DNA of 64,000 nt from Streptomyces canus (GCF_030816965.1 NZ_JAUSYQ010000002.1:7926001-7990000), one strand, 5' to 3'; shown: positions 34,309-48,330, counted from the first letter of the stretch. Notes: generated by a model not told the origin, from the letters alone. A program made the numbers and translations.

Positions 34309-34533
34309 TCAGCGTGTGCCGTGGCTCTGCTCGGTCCCCGCGGCGGTCCCGGGTCGGAGGACCTCTCCCTGGATGACCTGGGGTTCCGGGCCCCCCTCCT
34401 TCGCCGCACGCGCCTCCGCCTTGAGGATGCGGGCCGACTTGCCCGCGGTACGGGTCAGTTCCGGACCCTTCTTGACGGCGATGACCGCTATGACGACGAT
34501 CAGGATGATCGCGAGCTCACTCAGTCCGAACAT
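34309..34533 (-). CDS. TatA/TatE-like twin-arginine translocase component
   Basis: 74 residues with the TatA layout: short MFGLSEL start, one membrane helix (AIILIVVIAVIAV), then an amphipathic helix (KKGPELTRTAGKSARILKAE) and a charged tail. The Phe-Gly hinge of housekeeping TatA is missing (it reads AVKKGPEL), so it is likely a paralogue. No tatB or tatC is nearby. Confidence 0.8.
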   Translation of the reverse strand: MFGLSELAIILIVVIAVIAVKKGPELTRTAGKSARILKAEARAAKEGGPEPQVIQGEVLRPGTAAGTEQSHGTR

Positions 34534-34799
34534 GGGGAAGGCCTCCGTCAGAGGTTGGCACCCGGGTCGGACGAGACGCCCGCCGGACCGGCAGCGTACC
34601 CGCAGACCTGGGGCGAAGGGGAAGGCCAGGTGATGCCGGGCGATGCGGCCGACGTGGTCGTGGCCTCAGGTCGCTTTGCCTGTCCTTTACTATGGATGCG
34701 ACCTGCCCCGCCACGAAGGAGCCACAGTTCCGCAATGGGTGAGCCTCCCAGTACCGGCCGCGCCGCGATCCCCACACACGGACGGGCGGGGGTGCACCG

Positions 34800-36112
34800 G
34801 TGACCGAGATCCTGCTGCTTGTGCTGGCCCTGCTCCTCACCCTGGCCTGTGCCGTGTTCGTCGCGGCCGAGTTCTCCCTGACCACCGTCGAGCGCGGTGA
34901 CCTGGAGCGGGCCGCCGAGGCCGGTGAGCGCGGCGCCGAGGGCGCGCTCAGGGCCGTACGCCGACTGACCTTCCAGCTCTCCGGCGCCCAGCTCGGCATC
35001 ACGGTCACCTCGCTGGTGATCGGCATGCTCGCGGAACCCTCCCTCGCGGTGCTTCTCAGGGGCCCGCTGGAGGCCGTCGGCCTCGGCGGAGCCGCCGCGC
35101 CGGTGGCGACCGCGCTGGGCGTGGCCCTGTCCACCGTCGTGCTGATGGTGGTGGGCGAGCTGGTCCCGAAGAACTGGGCGATCTCCCGCCCGCTGGCCGT
35201 CGCCAAGGTGGTGGCCGGACCGCAGAGCGCCTTCACCGCCTTCTTCGGCCCCTTCATCCGCCATCTCAACAACACCGCGAACCGCTTCGTACGGCGTTTC
35301 GGCCTGGAGCCCGCCGAGGAGCTGGCCTCCGCCCGCAGCCCCGAGGAGCTTGTCGCGCTCGCCGAGCACTCCGCCGCCGAGGGCGCCCTGGAGGCCGACT
35401 CCGCCGAACTGTTCGTGCGCACCCTGCACCTGGGCGAGCTGACCGCCGAGAACGTCATGACACCGCGCGTCGACGTCAAGGCCCTCGAAGCCCATGCCAC
35501 CGCCGCCGACGCCGCGAACCTCACCCACGCCACCGGCCTGTCCCGCTTCCCTGTCTACCGGGACAGCCTGGACGAGGTCATCGGCACCGTGCACATCCGT
35601 GACGTGCTCGCCCTGGAACCGCACCAGCGCGCCACCACCCCGGTCACCGAGCTGGCCACCGCCCCCCTGCTGGTCCCGGACAGCCTCACCGCCGACCGGC
35701 TCCTGGTGCGGCTGCGGGTCACCCGCACCATGGCCGTCGTCATCGACGAGTACGGCGGCACGGCGGGCGTGGCGACGGTCGAGGACATCGTGGAGGAGGT
35801 CGTCGGAGAGGTCCGCGACGAGCACGACCCCGTGGAGATACCCGATCTGCGGCCCGCCGGTGCGCGGGCCTGGGAGGCGGAGGGCTCGGTCCGCGTCGAC
35901 CGGCTCGGCGAGATAGGGCTCACGGTGCCCGAGGGGCCGTACGAGACGGTGGCCGGACTGGTCGCCAGCCGCCTCGCACGCATCCCAGCCAAGGGCGACG
36001 ACCTCGAGGTGGACGGCGGCTGGCGTCTGGAGGTCCTCGAGGTCGACCATCACCGGGCCGACCGCGTCCGGATCACCGCACCGTCCCTGGTCCGGACCGG
36101 GGAGGAGGCCCG

Positions 36113-36116
<4 letters not shown>
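34800..36116 (+). CDS. CNNM/CorC-type hemolysin-family membrane protein
   Basis: 438 residues. The DUF21 (CNNM) membrane domain covers residues 1-185 with about four helices (LAVAKVV and VGELVPKNW mark the core). Two CBS domains follow (MTPRVDVKALEAHATAADAA; VTRTMAVVIDEYGGTAGVAT) and a complete CorC_HlyC domain (GSVRVDRLGEIGLTVPEGPY). Family members export magnesium or sodium, or modulate magnesium transport. GTG 34800. Its stop overlaps the start of the shorter paralogue (ATGA), so the two are co-translated and may form a heterodimer. Confidence 0.9.
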
Positions 36117-38768
<2,652 letters not shown>

Positions 38769-39004
38769 GGCACCGCGCCGCCGCCGACCCGCATGTCGGC
38801 CTTCGTGACGCTCCACCGGCGCGGGAGGTGCGGGAGCCGTCGAGGACAAGCACGAGCACGCGCAGGGGCCGGCTCGGGCGGACGTGGACGCGGGCAGACC
38901 GAGGGGAAGGCCAACTGAGCAGCGGGGCACGCCTTTTGGCGGCAACCGGCCCCACCCGCCGTCGGCACGGTACGCCCCCCAGCGGGAGGGCGTACCGGGT
39001 GGTG

Positions 39005-40651
39005 TCACACGGTGGCGGGCAGGACGTGGTCGCCGGTCTTGTCCGTGCTCAGGCACAGTGAGCAGACCACCGCGTCGTGGGTGGCGCAGGCGGCCAGGTC
39101 CGGGCGCTCGTAGGGCTGGTGGCAGACGTGGCAGTCGTAGGTTACCGCGCTGGGGTTGCCCTCCGCGTCGAGCATGGGCTCGTCGAGGCCGTCGTCGGCG
39201 CGGCGCAGGTAGTACTTGCCCTTGGTGGCGATCGCCATCAGCGGGGTGAGGACGAAGGCGATGACGGCGGCGGCGACGGGGGAGTACGGCTGGAGGGTGT
39301 CGCCGAGGCCGTGGAAGTACATGGCGATGGACAGTGCGGACGCGGCGACGAAGGCCACCACACCGACGGGATTGACCGCGTAGAGCATGCCGCGGCGGAA
39401 CTCGGGGGCGAGCGGGGACAGTTTGAGCAGGTACTTGTTGATGCCGATGTCAGTGGCGACGGTGACGACCCAGGCGATCGCGCAGTTCGAGTAGAAGCCC
39501 AGGATGTCGTTGAGGAAGCTGAACATGTCGGCCTCCATCAGGACCAGCGCGAAGCCCAGGTTGACCAGGACGAAGACCATGCGGCCGGGGTAGTGCTTGG
39601 TGAGCCGGGTGAAGGAGTTGGTCCAGGCGAGCGAGCCGGAGTAGGCGTTCGTCACGTTGATCTTGATCTGGCTGATCACGACGAGGGCCACGGCCAGCGG
39701 GAGCACCAGCCAGGACGGCATCATCGCGTCGAAGGCGCCCTTGAACTGCTGGATCGGCTCGGGCGCGACGTCCGGTCCGACCTTGGCCAGGATGTAGACG
39801 GCGAGGAAGACACCGATGGCCTGCTTGAGCGCGCCGAGCAGCACCCAGCCGGGTCCGGCCATGACCACCGCGGTCCACCAGGTGCGCTTGTTCGCCTCGG
39901 TCTTGGGCGGCATGAAGCGCAGATAGTCGATCTGCTCACCGATCTGCGCGATGAGCGAGAGGCACACACCCGCGCCCAGCAGCACGGAGGCGGTGTTGAC
40001 CCCGCCGTCGCCGTCGGTGCCCGCGTAGGCGAGGAAGCGGTCGACGGTGCCCGGGTCGGTGGAGACGAGGTAGACCAGCGGGCCGACCATCAGCAGAAGC
40101 CAGACCGGGGTCGTCCAGACCTGGAGCTTGCTGAGCGCCTTCATGCCGTAGATGACCAGTGGGATCACCATCAGCGTGGAGACCAGGTAGCCCAGCCACA
40201 AGGGCAGTCCGAGGCCGAGCTTGAGGCCCTGGGCCATGATCGAGCCTTCGAGGGCGAAGAAGATGAAGGTGAAGCTGGCGAAGATGACGCTGGTGAGGAC
40301 CGAGCCGTAGTAGCCGAAGCCGGAGCCGCGGGTGATCAGGTCGAGGTCGATGTTGTAGCGGGCGCCGTAGTAGGCGAGGGGGAAACCGGTGACGAAGATG
40401 ACGACGGCGGCGACAGCGATCGCCACGAGCGCGTTGCCGGTGCCGTGAGCCAGGCCGATGCCGGCGCCGATGGAGAAGTCGGCCATGTACGCGATGCCGC
40501 CGAGTGCCGTGGTGGCCACGACCATGGGGGTCCAGCGGCGGTAACTGCGGGGCGCGAACCGGAGGGTGTAGTCCTCCAGGGTCTCCTTGGCCGCCTGATC
40601 GGCGGATTTCGACGGGTCTGCCGTTGTCGGCCGCGACTCTGTGGTGCTCAT
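39005..40651 (-). CDS. NCS1-type purine-cytosine permease with zinc-finger-like tail
   Basis: 548 residues. Twelve membrane helices of the NCS1 family (MVVATTALGGIAYMADFSIG; GFPLAYYGARYNIDLDLITR; AGPGWVLLGALKQAIGVFLA). The last 45 residues are unusual: C507-x2-C510-x11-C522-x2-H525-x4-C530-x2-C533, a RING/treble-clef-like ligand spacing in the cytoplasm. Transport of a nucleobase or allantoin-like compound is likely, and the tail may sense metal or bind a partner. ATG 40651. A winged-helix regulator gene lies upstream in the same direction. Confidence 0.85.
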   Translation of the reverse strand: MSTTESRPTTADPSKSADQAAKETLEDYTLRFAPRSYRRWTPMVVATTALGGIAYMADFSIGAGIGLAHGTGNALVAIAVAAVVIFVTGFPLAYYGARYNIDLDLITRGSGFGYYGSVLTSVIFASFTFIFFALEGSIMAQGLKLGLGLPLWLGYLVSTLMVIPLVIYGMKALSKLQVWTTPVWLLLMVGPLVYLVSTDPGTVDRFLAYAGTDGDGGVNTASVLLGAGVCLSLIAQIGEQIDYLRFMPPKTEANKRTWWTAVVMAGPGWVLLGALKQAIGVFLAVYILAKVGPDVAPEPIQQFKGAFDAMMPSWLVLPLAVALVVISQIKINVTNAYSGSLAWTNSFTRLTKHYPGRMVFVLVNLGFALVLMEADMFSFLNDILGFYSNCAIAWVVTVATDIGINKYLLKLSPLAPEFRRGMLYAVNPVGVVAFVAASALSIAMYFHGLGDTLQPYSPVAAAVIAFVLTPLMAIATKGKYYLRRADDGLDEPMLDAEGNPSAVTYDCHVCHQPYERPDLAACATHDAVVCSLCLSTDKTGDHVLPATV

Positions 40652-40938
40652 GTCACGCCTCCCGGTGCTGCTCGTGCGGGCGGTGGGGGGTGCGTGGGAG
40701 CCCGCCTTGGCGTCGTCGTCAGGCCGGGAGGTCGACGGGCCGTCATGAGCGGTTCATGACCCTGTATACGACTCGGATCCCACGGCCTGTCACGCTAGAA
40801 AGCGGTTGTTACCGACGGGCCTGGTTGTCATGAACGCGGCGTTTCCGGAATCTCACCCGTGCTGATCGCGGGGTCGCGTCGAGGTGTGTTCCCGTTGTAC
40901 GAGTCGCCTGCCGAAGCAGGTGGGGTCAGTGCGCCGCG

Positions 40939-41283
40939 TCAGGCTGGAGTGTGCCGCCGACTGTCGGGGAGCGGGTTGCGGTCCGCCTCGTCCTGGACGA
41001 GCAGCGAGAGCAGTGACGCCACCGTCAGGCCGGCTTCGGCGGGATGGCGCAGGACCTTGCTCGGCTCGATGCGGTAGGTGTTGGTGCGGCCCTCCCGTAC
41101 GTGCGAGAGGTATCCGTCCTGCTCCAGATCGGAAATGATCTTCTGGACGGCGCGTTCGGTGAGGCGGCAGTGCGCCGCGATGTCGCGGATCCGGACGCTG
41201 GGATTGTCGGCGATCACGGCCAGCACCCGTGCGTGGTTGGTGACGAACGTCCATCCGGTGTGAGATTCGGGCACTCCATCCAT
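40939..41283 (-). CDS. Winged-helix transcriptional regulator
   Basis: 114 residues. The winged HTH is clear: NPSVRIRDIAAHCRLTERAV then QKIISDLEQDGYLSHVREGR and the wing TNTYRIEP. MarR/ArsR-like small regulator with a variable C-terminal helix for dimerisation. No metal-binding Cys cluster. It is divergent from the STAS-ANTAR gene and 287 bases upstream of the permease gene, so either could be its target. Confidence 0.8.
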   Translation of the reverse strand: MDGVPESHTGWTFVTNHARVLAVIADNPSVRIRDIAAHCRLTERAVQKIISDLEQDGYLSHVREGRTNTYRIEPSKVLRHPAEAGLTVASLLSLLVQDEADRNPLPDSRRHTPA

Positions 41284-41413
41284 GGCGGCAGTCTAGCGAC
41301 CGGATGTTCACGCATTCAAAAACCTGAACCGAAATTCATGTATTGGTTGACGTGTGTGGGTGGGAGAGGGAGTCTGAGAGGCAGAGGCAGCCGAGCACAT
41401 GAGGGAGAGGGCC

Positions 41414-42193
41414 ATGCCGGAACCTGCGCACTCGGCGCAGCGCCTCACCACGCTGGACGCGCGTCCGCCGTGTCTGGCCACGATCGAGGCCGTGGTGGCC
41501 GGGGAGCGGACGGACGTCACCTGCCGCGGTGAGTTCGACATCGGAGCCCAGGCGCTCCAGGCCGAGCTGTACGCCGTCCTGGACCGTTCGGTCACCGGGG
41601 TGGACCTGGATCTGGACGGAGTCGGGTTCTGTGACTGCGGCGGCCTCAACCTCCTGCTGGACCTGCGCAGGGAGGCCCTGGCCCAGGGCAAGACGGTCAC
41701 CGTCCAGGCGTACAGCCCGGCCGTCGGACGCCTGCTCGACCTGACCGGCGCCCGGGAGCTGTTCGTGACCGAGGACTCTGCACACTCCGACGCCCCGGCG
41801 GCCGAGCACGCGCCCGTCCCCGAGGAGCGGTCTCAGGCCTTGGGGGTCGACCAGGAGCTGCGTCTGGAGGTCGACCAGCTGCGCCGGGCGATGCGGACCC
41901 GGCCGACCATCGACGCGGCCCGCGGGATCGTCATGGCCACCTTCGGGCTGACCGCCGAGGACGCCTGGACGGTGCTCGTCACCGCCTCCCAGAACACCAA
42001 CACCAAGCTGCACCACCTCGCGCAGGCCCTGATGGGGGCCGTCAGCGGTGCCCAGGTGCCGGAGGAGCTGCGACAGCAGATGGCGGTGGCCGTCGCCAAG
42101 GTGCGGGAGACCTCGCCCACCCCGTCCGACGACCTGGCGGTGCCGGAGGCGGGGCCGGAGTCTCAGGGCTCCACGCCCCGGCCGGCTGCGTGA
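41414..42193 (+). CDS. STAS-ANTAR signalling protein
   Basis: 259 residues from ATG 41414 (GGGAGAGGG upstream); an in-frame ATG at 41399 is less likely. Residues 18-115 are a STAS (anti-anti-sigma) domain. The usual phosphorylatable Ser is missing: FCDCGGLNLLLDL replaces FxDSxGL. Residues about 145-215 are an ANTAR RNA-binding domain (RPTIDAARGIVMATFGLTAE; ASQNTNTKLHHLAQALMGAV). By family knowledge ANTAR proteins bind paired hairpins in nascent RNA to prevent termination. Here the STAS part would supply the input, perhaps without phosphorylation. Confidence 0.85.
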   Translation: MPEPAHSAQRLTTLDARPPCLATIEAVVAGERTDVTCRGEFDIGAQALQAELYAVLDRSVTGVDLDLDGVGFCDCGGLNLLLDLRREALAQGKTVTVQAYSPAVGRLLDLTGARELFVTEDSAHSDAPAAEHAPVPEERSQALGVDQELRLEVDQLRRAMRTRPTIDAARGIVMATFGLTAEDAWTVLVTASQNTNTKLHHLAQALMGAVSGAQVPEELRQQMAVAVAKVRETSPTPSDDLAVPEAGPESQGSTPRPAA

Positions 42194-42894
42194 CTTCCAG
42201 GGGGCCCGCCCGACCGCCTCGGAGACCCCGAGGCCGACCGCTGCCGACGAGCGGCACTTCGCGGCCACCACGGAGTGCCTGGAGTGACCTCCCGTTTCGG
42301 ACCCGTCAACTCCGGTGCCGGGCCAGGCCACTTGGCCCACCAGGTCGTACGGCCGACGCGGCGCCGCGTGAGGCACCGGCGTGGCTGACGGCGTCGAAGG
42401 GGTCCGCGCAGGCCGCCCGGGCTTCAGAGGATCCCGTGGTGATGCTCGCCGGCTTCTCCGGATGGGTCGATGGGGTGCGGGCGCAGGAGGCGGGTGCGCG
42501 CGGCCACGTCCTCAGGGCCGGACAGTCCGAGGACCCTTTCCGCGCCCTGCGCAGCGCCGCGGCGGGCGGGATGGGGCTCGCGCCCGGGGGCGTCGCCGCG
42601 GGGGGTGAACGGGCCGCTCCTGTCGGGCGCCGGGAAGTCCGACTTCCCGCGTGTGCCGGGTGGACCGAGTCCGGCGTGTGCGGGGTGGACCGACCTCCCG
42701 TGCGTGCCGAGAAGTCCGGCTCGGCTTCGGCGTATCCGGTGCAAGGGCCACGACACACGAGAACCCGGAGGGCGGGTGGCCATGCACACCCAGCCACAAT
42801 CCCCGACCGGTGACGTGAGCGCGGATCTTCGTCCTCGACCACGTCGACCTGGTCGAGAGCCCCCGCACCCGACGGCGATCGGCCGGCCGGGCAC
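42194..42894. other. 701-base spacer, no convincing gene
   Basis: Frames on both strands are open but have no family-like sequence and poor ribosome sites. Around 42640-42720 a short motif close to CGTGTGCCGGGTGGACCGA is repeated twice with small changes. It probably represents degraded sequence. Confidence 0.4.
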
Positions 42895-43884
42895 CTACCT
42901 GCGCTCGGTGTCCTGACCGAACGCCTGAAGGATCCGTTCGGCGGCCAGCGTGGCCGTCAACCGGCCCTCCCGGACCCGCTGTTCGAGGTCGGGGGCGAGG
43001 GACTGCACGGCCGGGTCGGCGTGCAGGCGGCCGAGCAGTTCGTCCCGCACCATCGCCCAGGTCCAGCCGACCTGCTGGTCCCGCCGCTTGGCGGTGAGCC
43101 GCCCGGTGGAGTCGAGGAGCGTCCGGTGCTGCTCGAGCCGCTCCCACACCACGTCGAGGCCGGTCGACTCGCGGGCACTGCAACTCAGCACCGGGGGAGT
43201 CCAGAAGGCGTCCTTGCCGTGCATGAGCCGCAGTGCGCCCGCCAGTTCACGTGCGGCCGCGCGGGCGTCGCGCTCGTGCGGGCCGTCCGCCTTGTTGACC
43301 GCGATCACGTCGGCGAGTTCCAGGACGCCCTTCTTGATGCCCTGGAGCTGGTCGCCGGTGCGGGCCAGGCTCAGCAGCAGGAAGGAGTCGACCATGTCGG
43401 CGACCGCGGTCTCCGACTGTCCGACGCCGACGGTCTCGACCAGGATCACGTCGTAGCCGGCGGCCTCCATCACGACCATCGACTCCCGGGTCGCCTTCGC
43501 CACTCCGCCGAGCGTGCCCGCGCTGGGGGAGGGCCGTACGAAGGCGGCCGGGTCGACGGCCAGGCGCTCCATCCGGGTCTTGTCGCCGAGGATCGACCCG
43601 CCGGTACGGCTGGAGGAAGGGTCCACCGCGAGCACCGCCACCCGATGCCCGAGCGAGGTCAGCATCGTGCCGAACGCGTCGATGAACGTCGACTTGCCCA
43701 CGCCCGGCACCCCACTCACCCCGATTCGCCGTGCCCGGCCGCTGTGCGGGAGCAGCTCGGTGAGCAACTCCTGTGCCTGCGACCGGTGTCGGGGGTGCGT
43801 GGACTCGACGAGGGTGATGGCGCGGGCCACGATCGCCCGCTTCCCGTCGAGCACGCCCTTCACATACGTGTCGAGATCGATCAC
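42895..43884 (-). CDS. meaB: MeaB-type methylmalonyl-CoA mutase chaperone GTPase
   Basis: 329 residues from GTG 43884, overlapping the mutB stop (GTGA). G3E-family GTPase: Walker [10 protein letters not shown], switch region [17 protein letters not shown], and specificity motif NKADG. MeaB protects methylmalonyl-CoA mutase from inactivation and gates adenosylcobalamin loading. Third gene of the mut operon; the coupling ensures balanced synthesis with the mutase. Confidence 0.95.
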   Translation of the reverse strand: MIDLDTYVKGVLDGKRAIVARAITLVESTHPRHRSQAQELLTELLPHSGRARRIGVSGVPGVGKSTFIDAFGTMLTSLGHRVAVLAVDPSSSRTGGSILGDKTRMERLAVDPAAFVRPSPSAGTLGGVAKATRESMVVMEAAGYDVILVETVGVGQSETAVADMVDSFLLLSLARTGDQLQGIKKGVLELADVIAVNKADGPHERDARAAARELAGALRLMHGKDAFWTPPVLSCSARESTGLDVVWERLEQHRTLLDSTGRLTAKRRDQQVGWTWAMVRDELLGRLHADPAVQSLAPDLEQRVREGRLTATLAAERILQAFGQDTERR

Positions 43885-46055
43885 TGCCCGTGCCCGAGGT
43901 CGGCCGACAGACGCTCCACCAGGTCGTACGCCGCGTCCGGGATCACCGTCCCCGGCGGGAACACGGCCGCCGCGCCCATCTCCAGGAGGGTCGGCACGTC
44001 CTGTGGCGGGATGACCCCGCCCACCACGATCATGATGTCCTCCCGGCCCTCCTCGGAGAGCGCCTCGCGCAGCGCCGGTACGAGGGTGAGGTGCCCCGCG
44101 GCGAGGGACGAGACGCCGACGATGTGCACGTCCGCCTCCACGGCCTGCCGGGCCACCTCGCCCGGGGTCTGGAACAGGGGGCCGACGTCGACGTCGAAGC
44201 CGAGGTCGGCGAAGGCGGTGGCGATCACCTTCTGACCGCGGTCGTGGCCGTCCTGGCCCATCTTGGCGACCAGGATGCGCGGGCGGCGGCCCTCGGCCTC
44301 GTCGAAGGCGTCCACCAGCGCGCGGGTGCGGTCCACGTTCGGGGACTCTCCTGCTTCGTTGCGGTACACGCCGGAGATCGTACGGATCTGGCTCGCGTGC
44401 CGGCCGTACACCTTCTCCAGGGCGTCGGAGATCTCGCCGACGGTGGCCTTCGCGCGGGCGGCGTGCACGGCCAGTTCCAGCAGGTTGCCGTCGCCGTCGG
44501 CGGCCCGGGTCAGCGCGTCCAGCGCGTCCCGGCACGCGGTCTCGTCCCGCTCGGCGCGCAGCCGCCGCAGCTTCTCGATCTGCTGGGTCCGCACGGAGGA
44601 GTTGTCGACCTTGAGGACGTCGATCGCCTCGTCGGTCTCGACCCGGTACTTGTTGACGCCGATCACCGGCTGCCGTCCGGAGTCGATACGGGCCTGGGTG
44701 CGCGCCGCCGCCTCCTCGATACGCAGCTTGGGGATGCCGGCGTCGATCGCCTTGGCCATGCCGCCGGCCGCCTCCACCTCCTGGATGTGCTGCCAGGCCT
44801 TGCGTGCGAGGTCGTACGTCAGCTTCTCCACGTACGCGCTGCCGCCCCACGGGTCGATGACCCGGGTCGTGCCGGACTCCTGCTGGATCAGCAGCTGGGT
44901 GTTGCGGGCGATGCGCGCGGAGAAGTCGGTGGGCAGCGCCAGTGCCTCGTCGAGGGCGTTGGTGTGCAGCGACTGGGTGTGGCCCTGCGTGGCCGCCATC
45001 GCCTCGACGCAGGTGCGCGTCACGTTGTTGAACACGTCCTGTGCGGTCAGCGACCAGCCGGAGGTCTGCGAATGGGTGCGCAGGGAAAGGGACTTGGGGT
45101 TCTGCGGGTCGAACTGCCGGACCAGCTTGGCCCACAGCAGGCGGGCCGCGCGCAGCTTGGCGATCTCCATGAAGAAGTTCATGCCGATCGCCCAGAAGAA
45201 GGACAGCCGGGGCGCGAACGCGTCCACGTCCAGACCGACTTCACGGCCCGCCCGGAGGTACTCCACGCCGTCCGCGAGGGTGTACGCCAGCTCCAGGTCC
45301 GCCGTGGCCCCCGCCTCCTGGATGTGGTAGCCCGAGATGGAGATCGAGTTGTAGCGGGGCATCCGTTGCGAGGTGTAGGCGAAGATGTCGGAGATGATCC
45401 GCATCGACGGCTTCGGCGGATAGATGTAGGTGTTGCGGACCATGAACTCCTTGAGGATGTCGTTCTGGATGGTCCCGGCCAACTTCTCGGGCGGTACGCC
45501 CTGTTCCTCCGCGGCGACGATGTACAGCGCCAGTACCGGCAGCACGGCGCCGTTCATCGTCATCGACACGGACATCCTGTCCAGCGGGATGCCGTCGAAG
45601 AGCTGCCGCATGTCGAGGATCGAGTCGATGGCGACACCCGCCATGCCGACGTCACCGGTCACCCGCGGGTGGTCGCTGTCGTAACCGCGGTGCGTGGGCA
45701 GATCGAAGGCGACCGACAGGCCCTTCTGGCCGGCCGCGAGGTTGCGCCGGTAGAAGGCGTTGGACTCCTCGGCGGTGGAGAAGCCCGCGTACTGACGGAT
45801 CGTCCAGGGCTGGTTGACGTACATCGTCGGATACGGTCCGCGCAGATACGGGGCCACACCCGGGTACGTCTCCAGGAAGTCCAGTCCCTCCAGGTCGGCG
45901 CCGGTGTAGAGCGGCTTGACCTCGATGCCCTCCGGCGTCTCCCAGACCGGCTCGGCGCCCTCGGTGGCGTTCTTGACGGCCGTACGCCACTCGTCGGCGC
46001 CGCCGGCGGTGGTCGGGGTCCCCAGCTCGATGCCGGTGAAGTCGGGGATTCCCAT
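43881..46055 (-). CDS. mutB: Methylmalonyl-CoA mutase, large subunit
   Basis: 724 residues. The N-terminal TIM barrel ([36 protein letters not shown]) is followed by the C-terminal cobalamin domain with the base-off motif DGHDRG and [16 protein letters not shown]. It interconverts methylmalonyl-CoA and succinyl-CoA, linking propionate and odd-chain or branched substrates to the TCA cycle and supplying polyketide extender units. Start ATG 46055 overlaps the mutA stop by one base. Confidence 0.96.
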   Translation of the reverse strand: MGIPDFTGIELGTPTTAGGADEWRTAVKNATEGAEPVWETPEGIEVKPLYTGADLEGLDFLETYPGVAPYLRGPYPTMYVNQPWTIRQYAGFSTAEESNAFYRRNLAAGQKGLSVAFDLPTHRGYDSDHPRVTGDVGMAGVAIDSILDMRQLFDGIPLDRMSVSMTMNGAVLPVLALYIVAAEEQGVPPEKLAGTIQNDILKEFMVRNTYIYPPKPSMRIISDIFAYTSQRMPRYNSISISGYHIQEAGATADLELAYTLADGVEYLRAGREVGLDVDAFAPRLSFFWAIGMNFFMEIAKLRAARLLWAKLVRQFDPQNPKSLSLRTHSQTSGWSLTAQDVFNNVTRTCVEAMAATQGHTQSLHTNALDEALALPTDFSARIARNTQLLIQQESGTTRVIDPWGGSAYVEKLTYDLARKAWQHIQEVEAAGGMAKAIDAGIPKLRIEEAAARTQARIDSGRQPVIGVNKYRVETDEAIDVLKVDNSSVRTQQIEKLRRLRAERDETACRDALDALTRAADGDGNLLELAVHAARAKATVGEISDALEKVYGRHASQIRTISGVYRNEAGESPNVDRTRALVDAFDEAEGRRPRILVAKMGQDGHDRGQKVIATAFADLGFDVDVGPLFQTPGEVARQAVEADVHIVGVSSLAAGHLTLVPALREALSEEGREDIMIVVGGVIPPQDVPTLLEMGAAAVFPPGTVIPDAAYDLVERLSADLGHGQ

Positions 46056-47863
46056 CAGGACACTCCCATGCGGTCGAGGGTGGCGGTGAGCACGGCGACG
46101 GCGTCGCAGCCGGCGAAGACGTAGGAGTCCACACCGGAGTACTGCCCGGGCCGCCCGGCGAGGAACACGTGCCGCGCGCCTGCCGCCCTCAGGGTCCGTG
46201 CGACGTCCTCGGCCTGTTCCTCGTACAGCGCGTCGCTGGAGCACAGGCAGACCTCGGTGGCGCCGCTCTCCTCGAAGGTGCCCTCGGTGACGGGCTCGAT
46301 GCCGCCGGCCTGGAAGAGGTTGGCGGCGAAGGTCGTGCGCGCGGTGTGGGCGGCGGCGGGGCCGATCGCGGCCAGGAAGACCCGCGGCCGGGACCCGGTC
46401 GCCGCGAGGTGGGCGTCGGAGCGGGCGCGCAGGTCCTCGTACGCCTCGTCGCGCCGGACGCGGGGCAGACCGCCCGTCGGCTGCTCGGGGGCGGGGTCCC
46501 GTACGACCGGCTTCTCGGACAGGAACGGGAACTCACTGACGCCGGTGACGGGTTCGCGGCGCGTCGCGAGCTTCTTGGAGCGCTGCGCCCATGTCGTCGC
46601 CAGGTCCGTGCGGAGGCGGCCGGAGCGCAGGACGGCCGCCTGGCCGCCGTCGCGTTCGATCGTCCGGAAGAACCGCCAGGCGGCCTCGGCGAGTTCGTCG
46701 GTGAGCCGCTCCACGTACCAGGAGCCGCCCGCCGGGTCGATCACCCGGGACAGATGCGACTCCTCGACCAGGATCGTCGAGGTGTTGCGGGCGATCCGCC
46801 GGGCGAACGCGTCCGGCAGACCGAGCGCGTGGTCGAAGGGCAGCACGGTGACGGCATCGGCCCCGCCGACCCCGGCGGCCAGGGTGGCGATCGTGGCGCG
46901 CAGCATGTTCACCCACGGGTCGCGGCGGGTCATCATCACCGGCGAGACCACGGCGTGCTGTGCCTGCGCTCCGGCGCCGGGCGCCCCGCACACCTCGGCG
47001 ACCCGCGCCCACAGCCGGCGCGCGGCCCGCAGCTTGGCGATCGTCAGGAACTGGTCGGCCGTCGCCGCGTACCGGAACTCCAGCTGTGCGCAGGCCTGTT
47101 CCACACTCAGTCCGGCCTCGGTCAGCTCACGCAGATAGGCGACACCGGTGGCGATCGAGACGCCGAGCTCCTGCGCGGCCGAGCCGCCGGCCTCGTGGTA
47201 CGGCAGCGCGTCCACGGTCAGCGCCCGCAGCCCGGGGTACTCCTCGGCGCACCGGCGTGCGAGGGGGACGACCGGCGCGAAGTCCGACGCCTCGCTCGTA
47301 CGCGCCTCGAGGCCCAGCGGGTCGGCGCCGAGACTGCCGCGCGCGGCCTTCCTGTCGATGCCGCGCTCGTCGTAGAGACGCAGCAACTCCTGTGCGGCGC
47401 TGGCGACTTGGCTGCCCGCGTCCAGGGCGACCGGCGCGAGGTCGAGGTAGACGCCGTCGAGGACCGTGCCGAGCGACCCGACCGGGATGCCGCCCTCGCC
47501 CGCGACCAGCCACAGCGAGGTGACGCCGTTCTCCAGGTCGGTGAGCACCGCGGCGTTGTCGGCGACCGCGTGCCGCTGCCGTACGTCCCAGCCGCCGGTG
47601 GTGTTCCCCTCGGCGCGGGCGCCGCGCACGAAGGGTGCGAAGCCGGGGAAACCGGGGTCGGGTGCGGCATCGTGCGCGGTGTACAGGGGGCGGGTGCGCA
47701 GCCCGTCCTCGAGCGCGGTGGACAGGGCGTCCTCAGCTGCCGTGCCGGAGACTTCCTTGCCCGACTTGCGCAGGACACCCGCCACCAGGCCGTGCCACTG
47801 TTCAAGGTTCGCGTCAGGGAACTCGGCGGCCAGCGAGAGCCCGTCGTCAGGCAGGACCGTCAT
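46055..47863 (-). CDS. mutA: Methylmalonyl-CoA mutase, small subunit
   Basis: 602 residues with the same barrel plus flavodoxin-like layout as the large subunit but without the DGHDRG cobalamin motif (the region reads [20 protein letters not shown]). This is expected for the non-catalytic partner of the heterodimer. First gene of mutA-mutB-meaB. ATG 47863 has a weak ribosome site. No cobalamin riboswitch was seen in the upstream region. Confidence 0.94.
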   Translation of the reverse strand: MTVLPDDGLSLAAEFPDANLEQWHGLVAGVLRKSGKEVSGTAAEDALSTALEDGLRTRPLYTAHDAAPDPGFPGFAPFVRGARAEGNTTGGWDVRQRHAVADNAAVLTDLENGVTSLWLVAGEGGIPVGSLGTVLDGVYLDLAPVALDAGSQVASAAQELLRLYDERGIDRKAARGSLGADPLGLEARTSEASDFAPVVPLARRCAEEYPGLRALTVDALPYHEAGGSAAQELGVSIATGVAYLRELTEAGLSVEQACAQLEFRYAATADQFLTIAKLRAARRLWARVAEVCGAPGAGAQAQHAVVSPVMMTRRDPWVNMLRATIATLAAGVGGADAVTVLPFDHALGLPDAFARRIARNTSTILVEESHLSRVIDPAGGSWYVERLTDELAEAAWRFFRTIERDGGQAAVLRSGRLRTDLATTWAQRSKKLATRREPVTGVSEFPFLSEKPVVRDPAPEQPTGGLPRVRRDEAYEDLRARSDAHLAATGSRPRVFLAAIGPAAAHTARTTFAANLFQAGGIEPVTEGTFEESGATEVCLCSSDALYEEQAEDVARTLRAAGARHVFLAGRPGQYSGVDSYVFAGCDAVAVLTATLDRMGVS

Positions 47864-48330
47864 GCTCGGATGCTAGGCCAGACCCCCAAAGGAGCAGGAG
47901 GGGGCACGGCTGTGACCTTGCCCTCTGCGAGGTTGTGACCCCGGTCTCGCGGGCCCCGGAAGCGGTCGCCCGCTGAGCTTGTCATGCGCAGACAGGCTCA
48001 GCGGCGCAGCACCAGGTCAGTCCTCCTGGGTGGCCACGTGCCGTTCCGACAGCGGCTCGCACAACCCGACTTCCGGCGCGCTCGAACCGGGGTGACACCC
48101 CAGTCCTTCACGGCGGGACACCGAGCGGCCCCAGGCTTGCCCCTCGGCCGCCTCCGAACGGGTGCTGTGTGCCCGCTGGGGAGTGTTTCGCCGCCGCTGG
48201 GTACTCGCCGGCTGTTCCGGCGGGGACAGAAAGGACGGCGGCTGTACCGGCGCCGCGGGCGAGTCCGGTGGGTGGCAGAAGGAGCGGTTCGCGTGGAGCG
48301 AGTGCGTTGCGGGTCCGACCGGGAGGACGG
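47864..48330. other. Divergent region between mutA and cytochrome b genes
   Basis: 467 bases without a credible gene. TGTGACC occurs twice, 23 bases apart, at 47911 and 47934, within the likely mutA promoter. The part before the cytochrome b gene is GC-rich and ends with GGGAGGACGG, its ribosome site. Both promoters must be here. Confidence 0.4.

Noticed and set aside
34534..34799. Magnesium (M-box) or similar riboswitch before the CNNM genes
   Set aside because: I looked for the conserved core and did not find it; only GGTGAGCCTCC-like similarity, too short to support.
42190..42842. Overlapping frames of 178-207 codons on both strands
   Set aside because: No family-like sequence, Arg/Pro/Gly-rich composition on both strands and weak ribosome sites; treated as non-coding.
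47864..48330. Cobalamin riboswitch before the methylmalonyl-CoA mutase operon
   Set aside because: No B12-box or conserved core seen in the upstream spacer.
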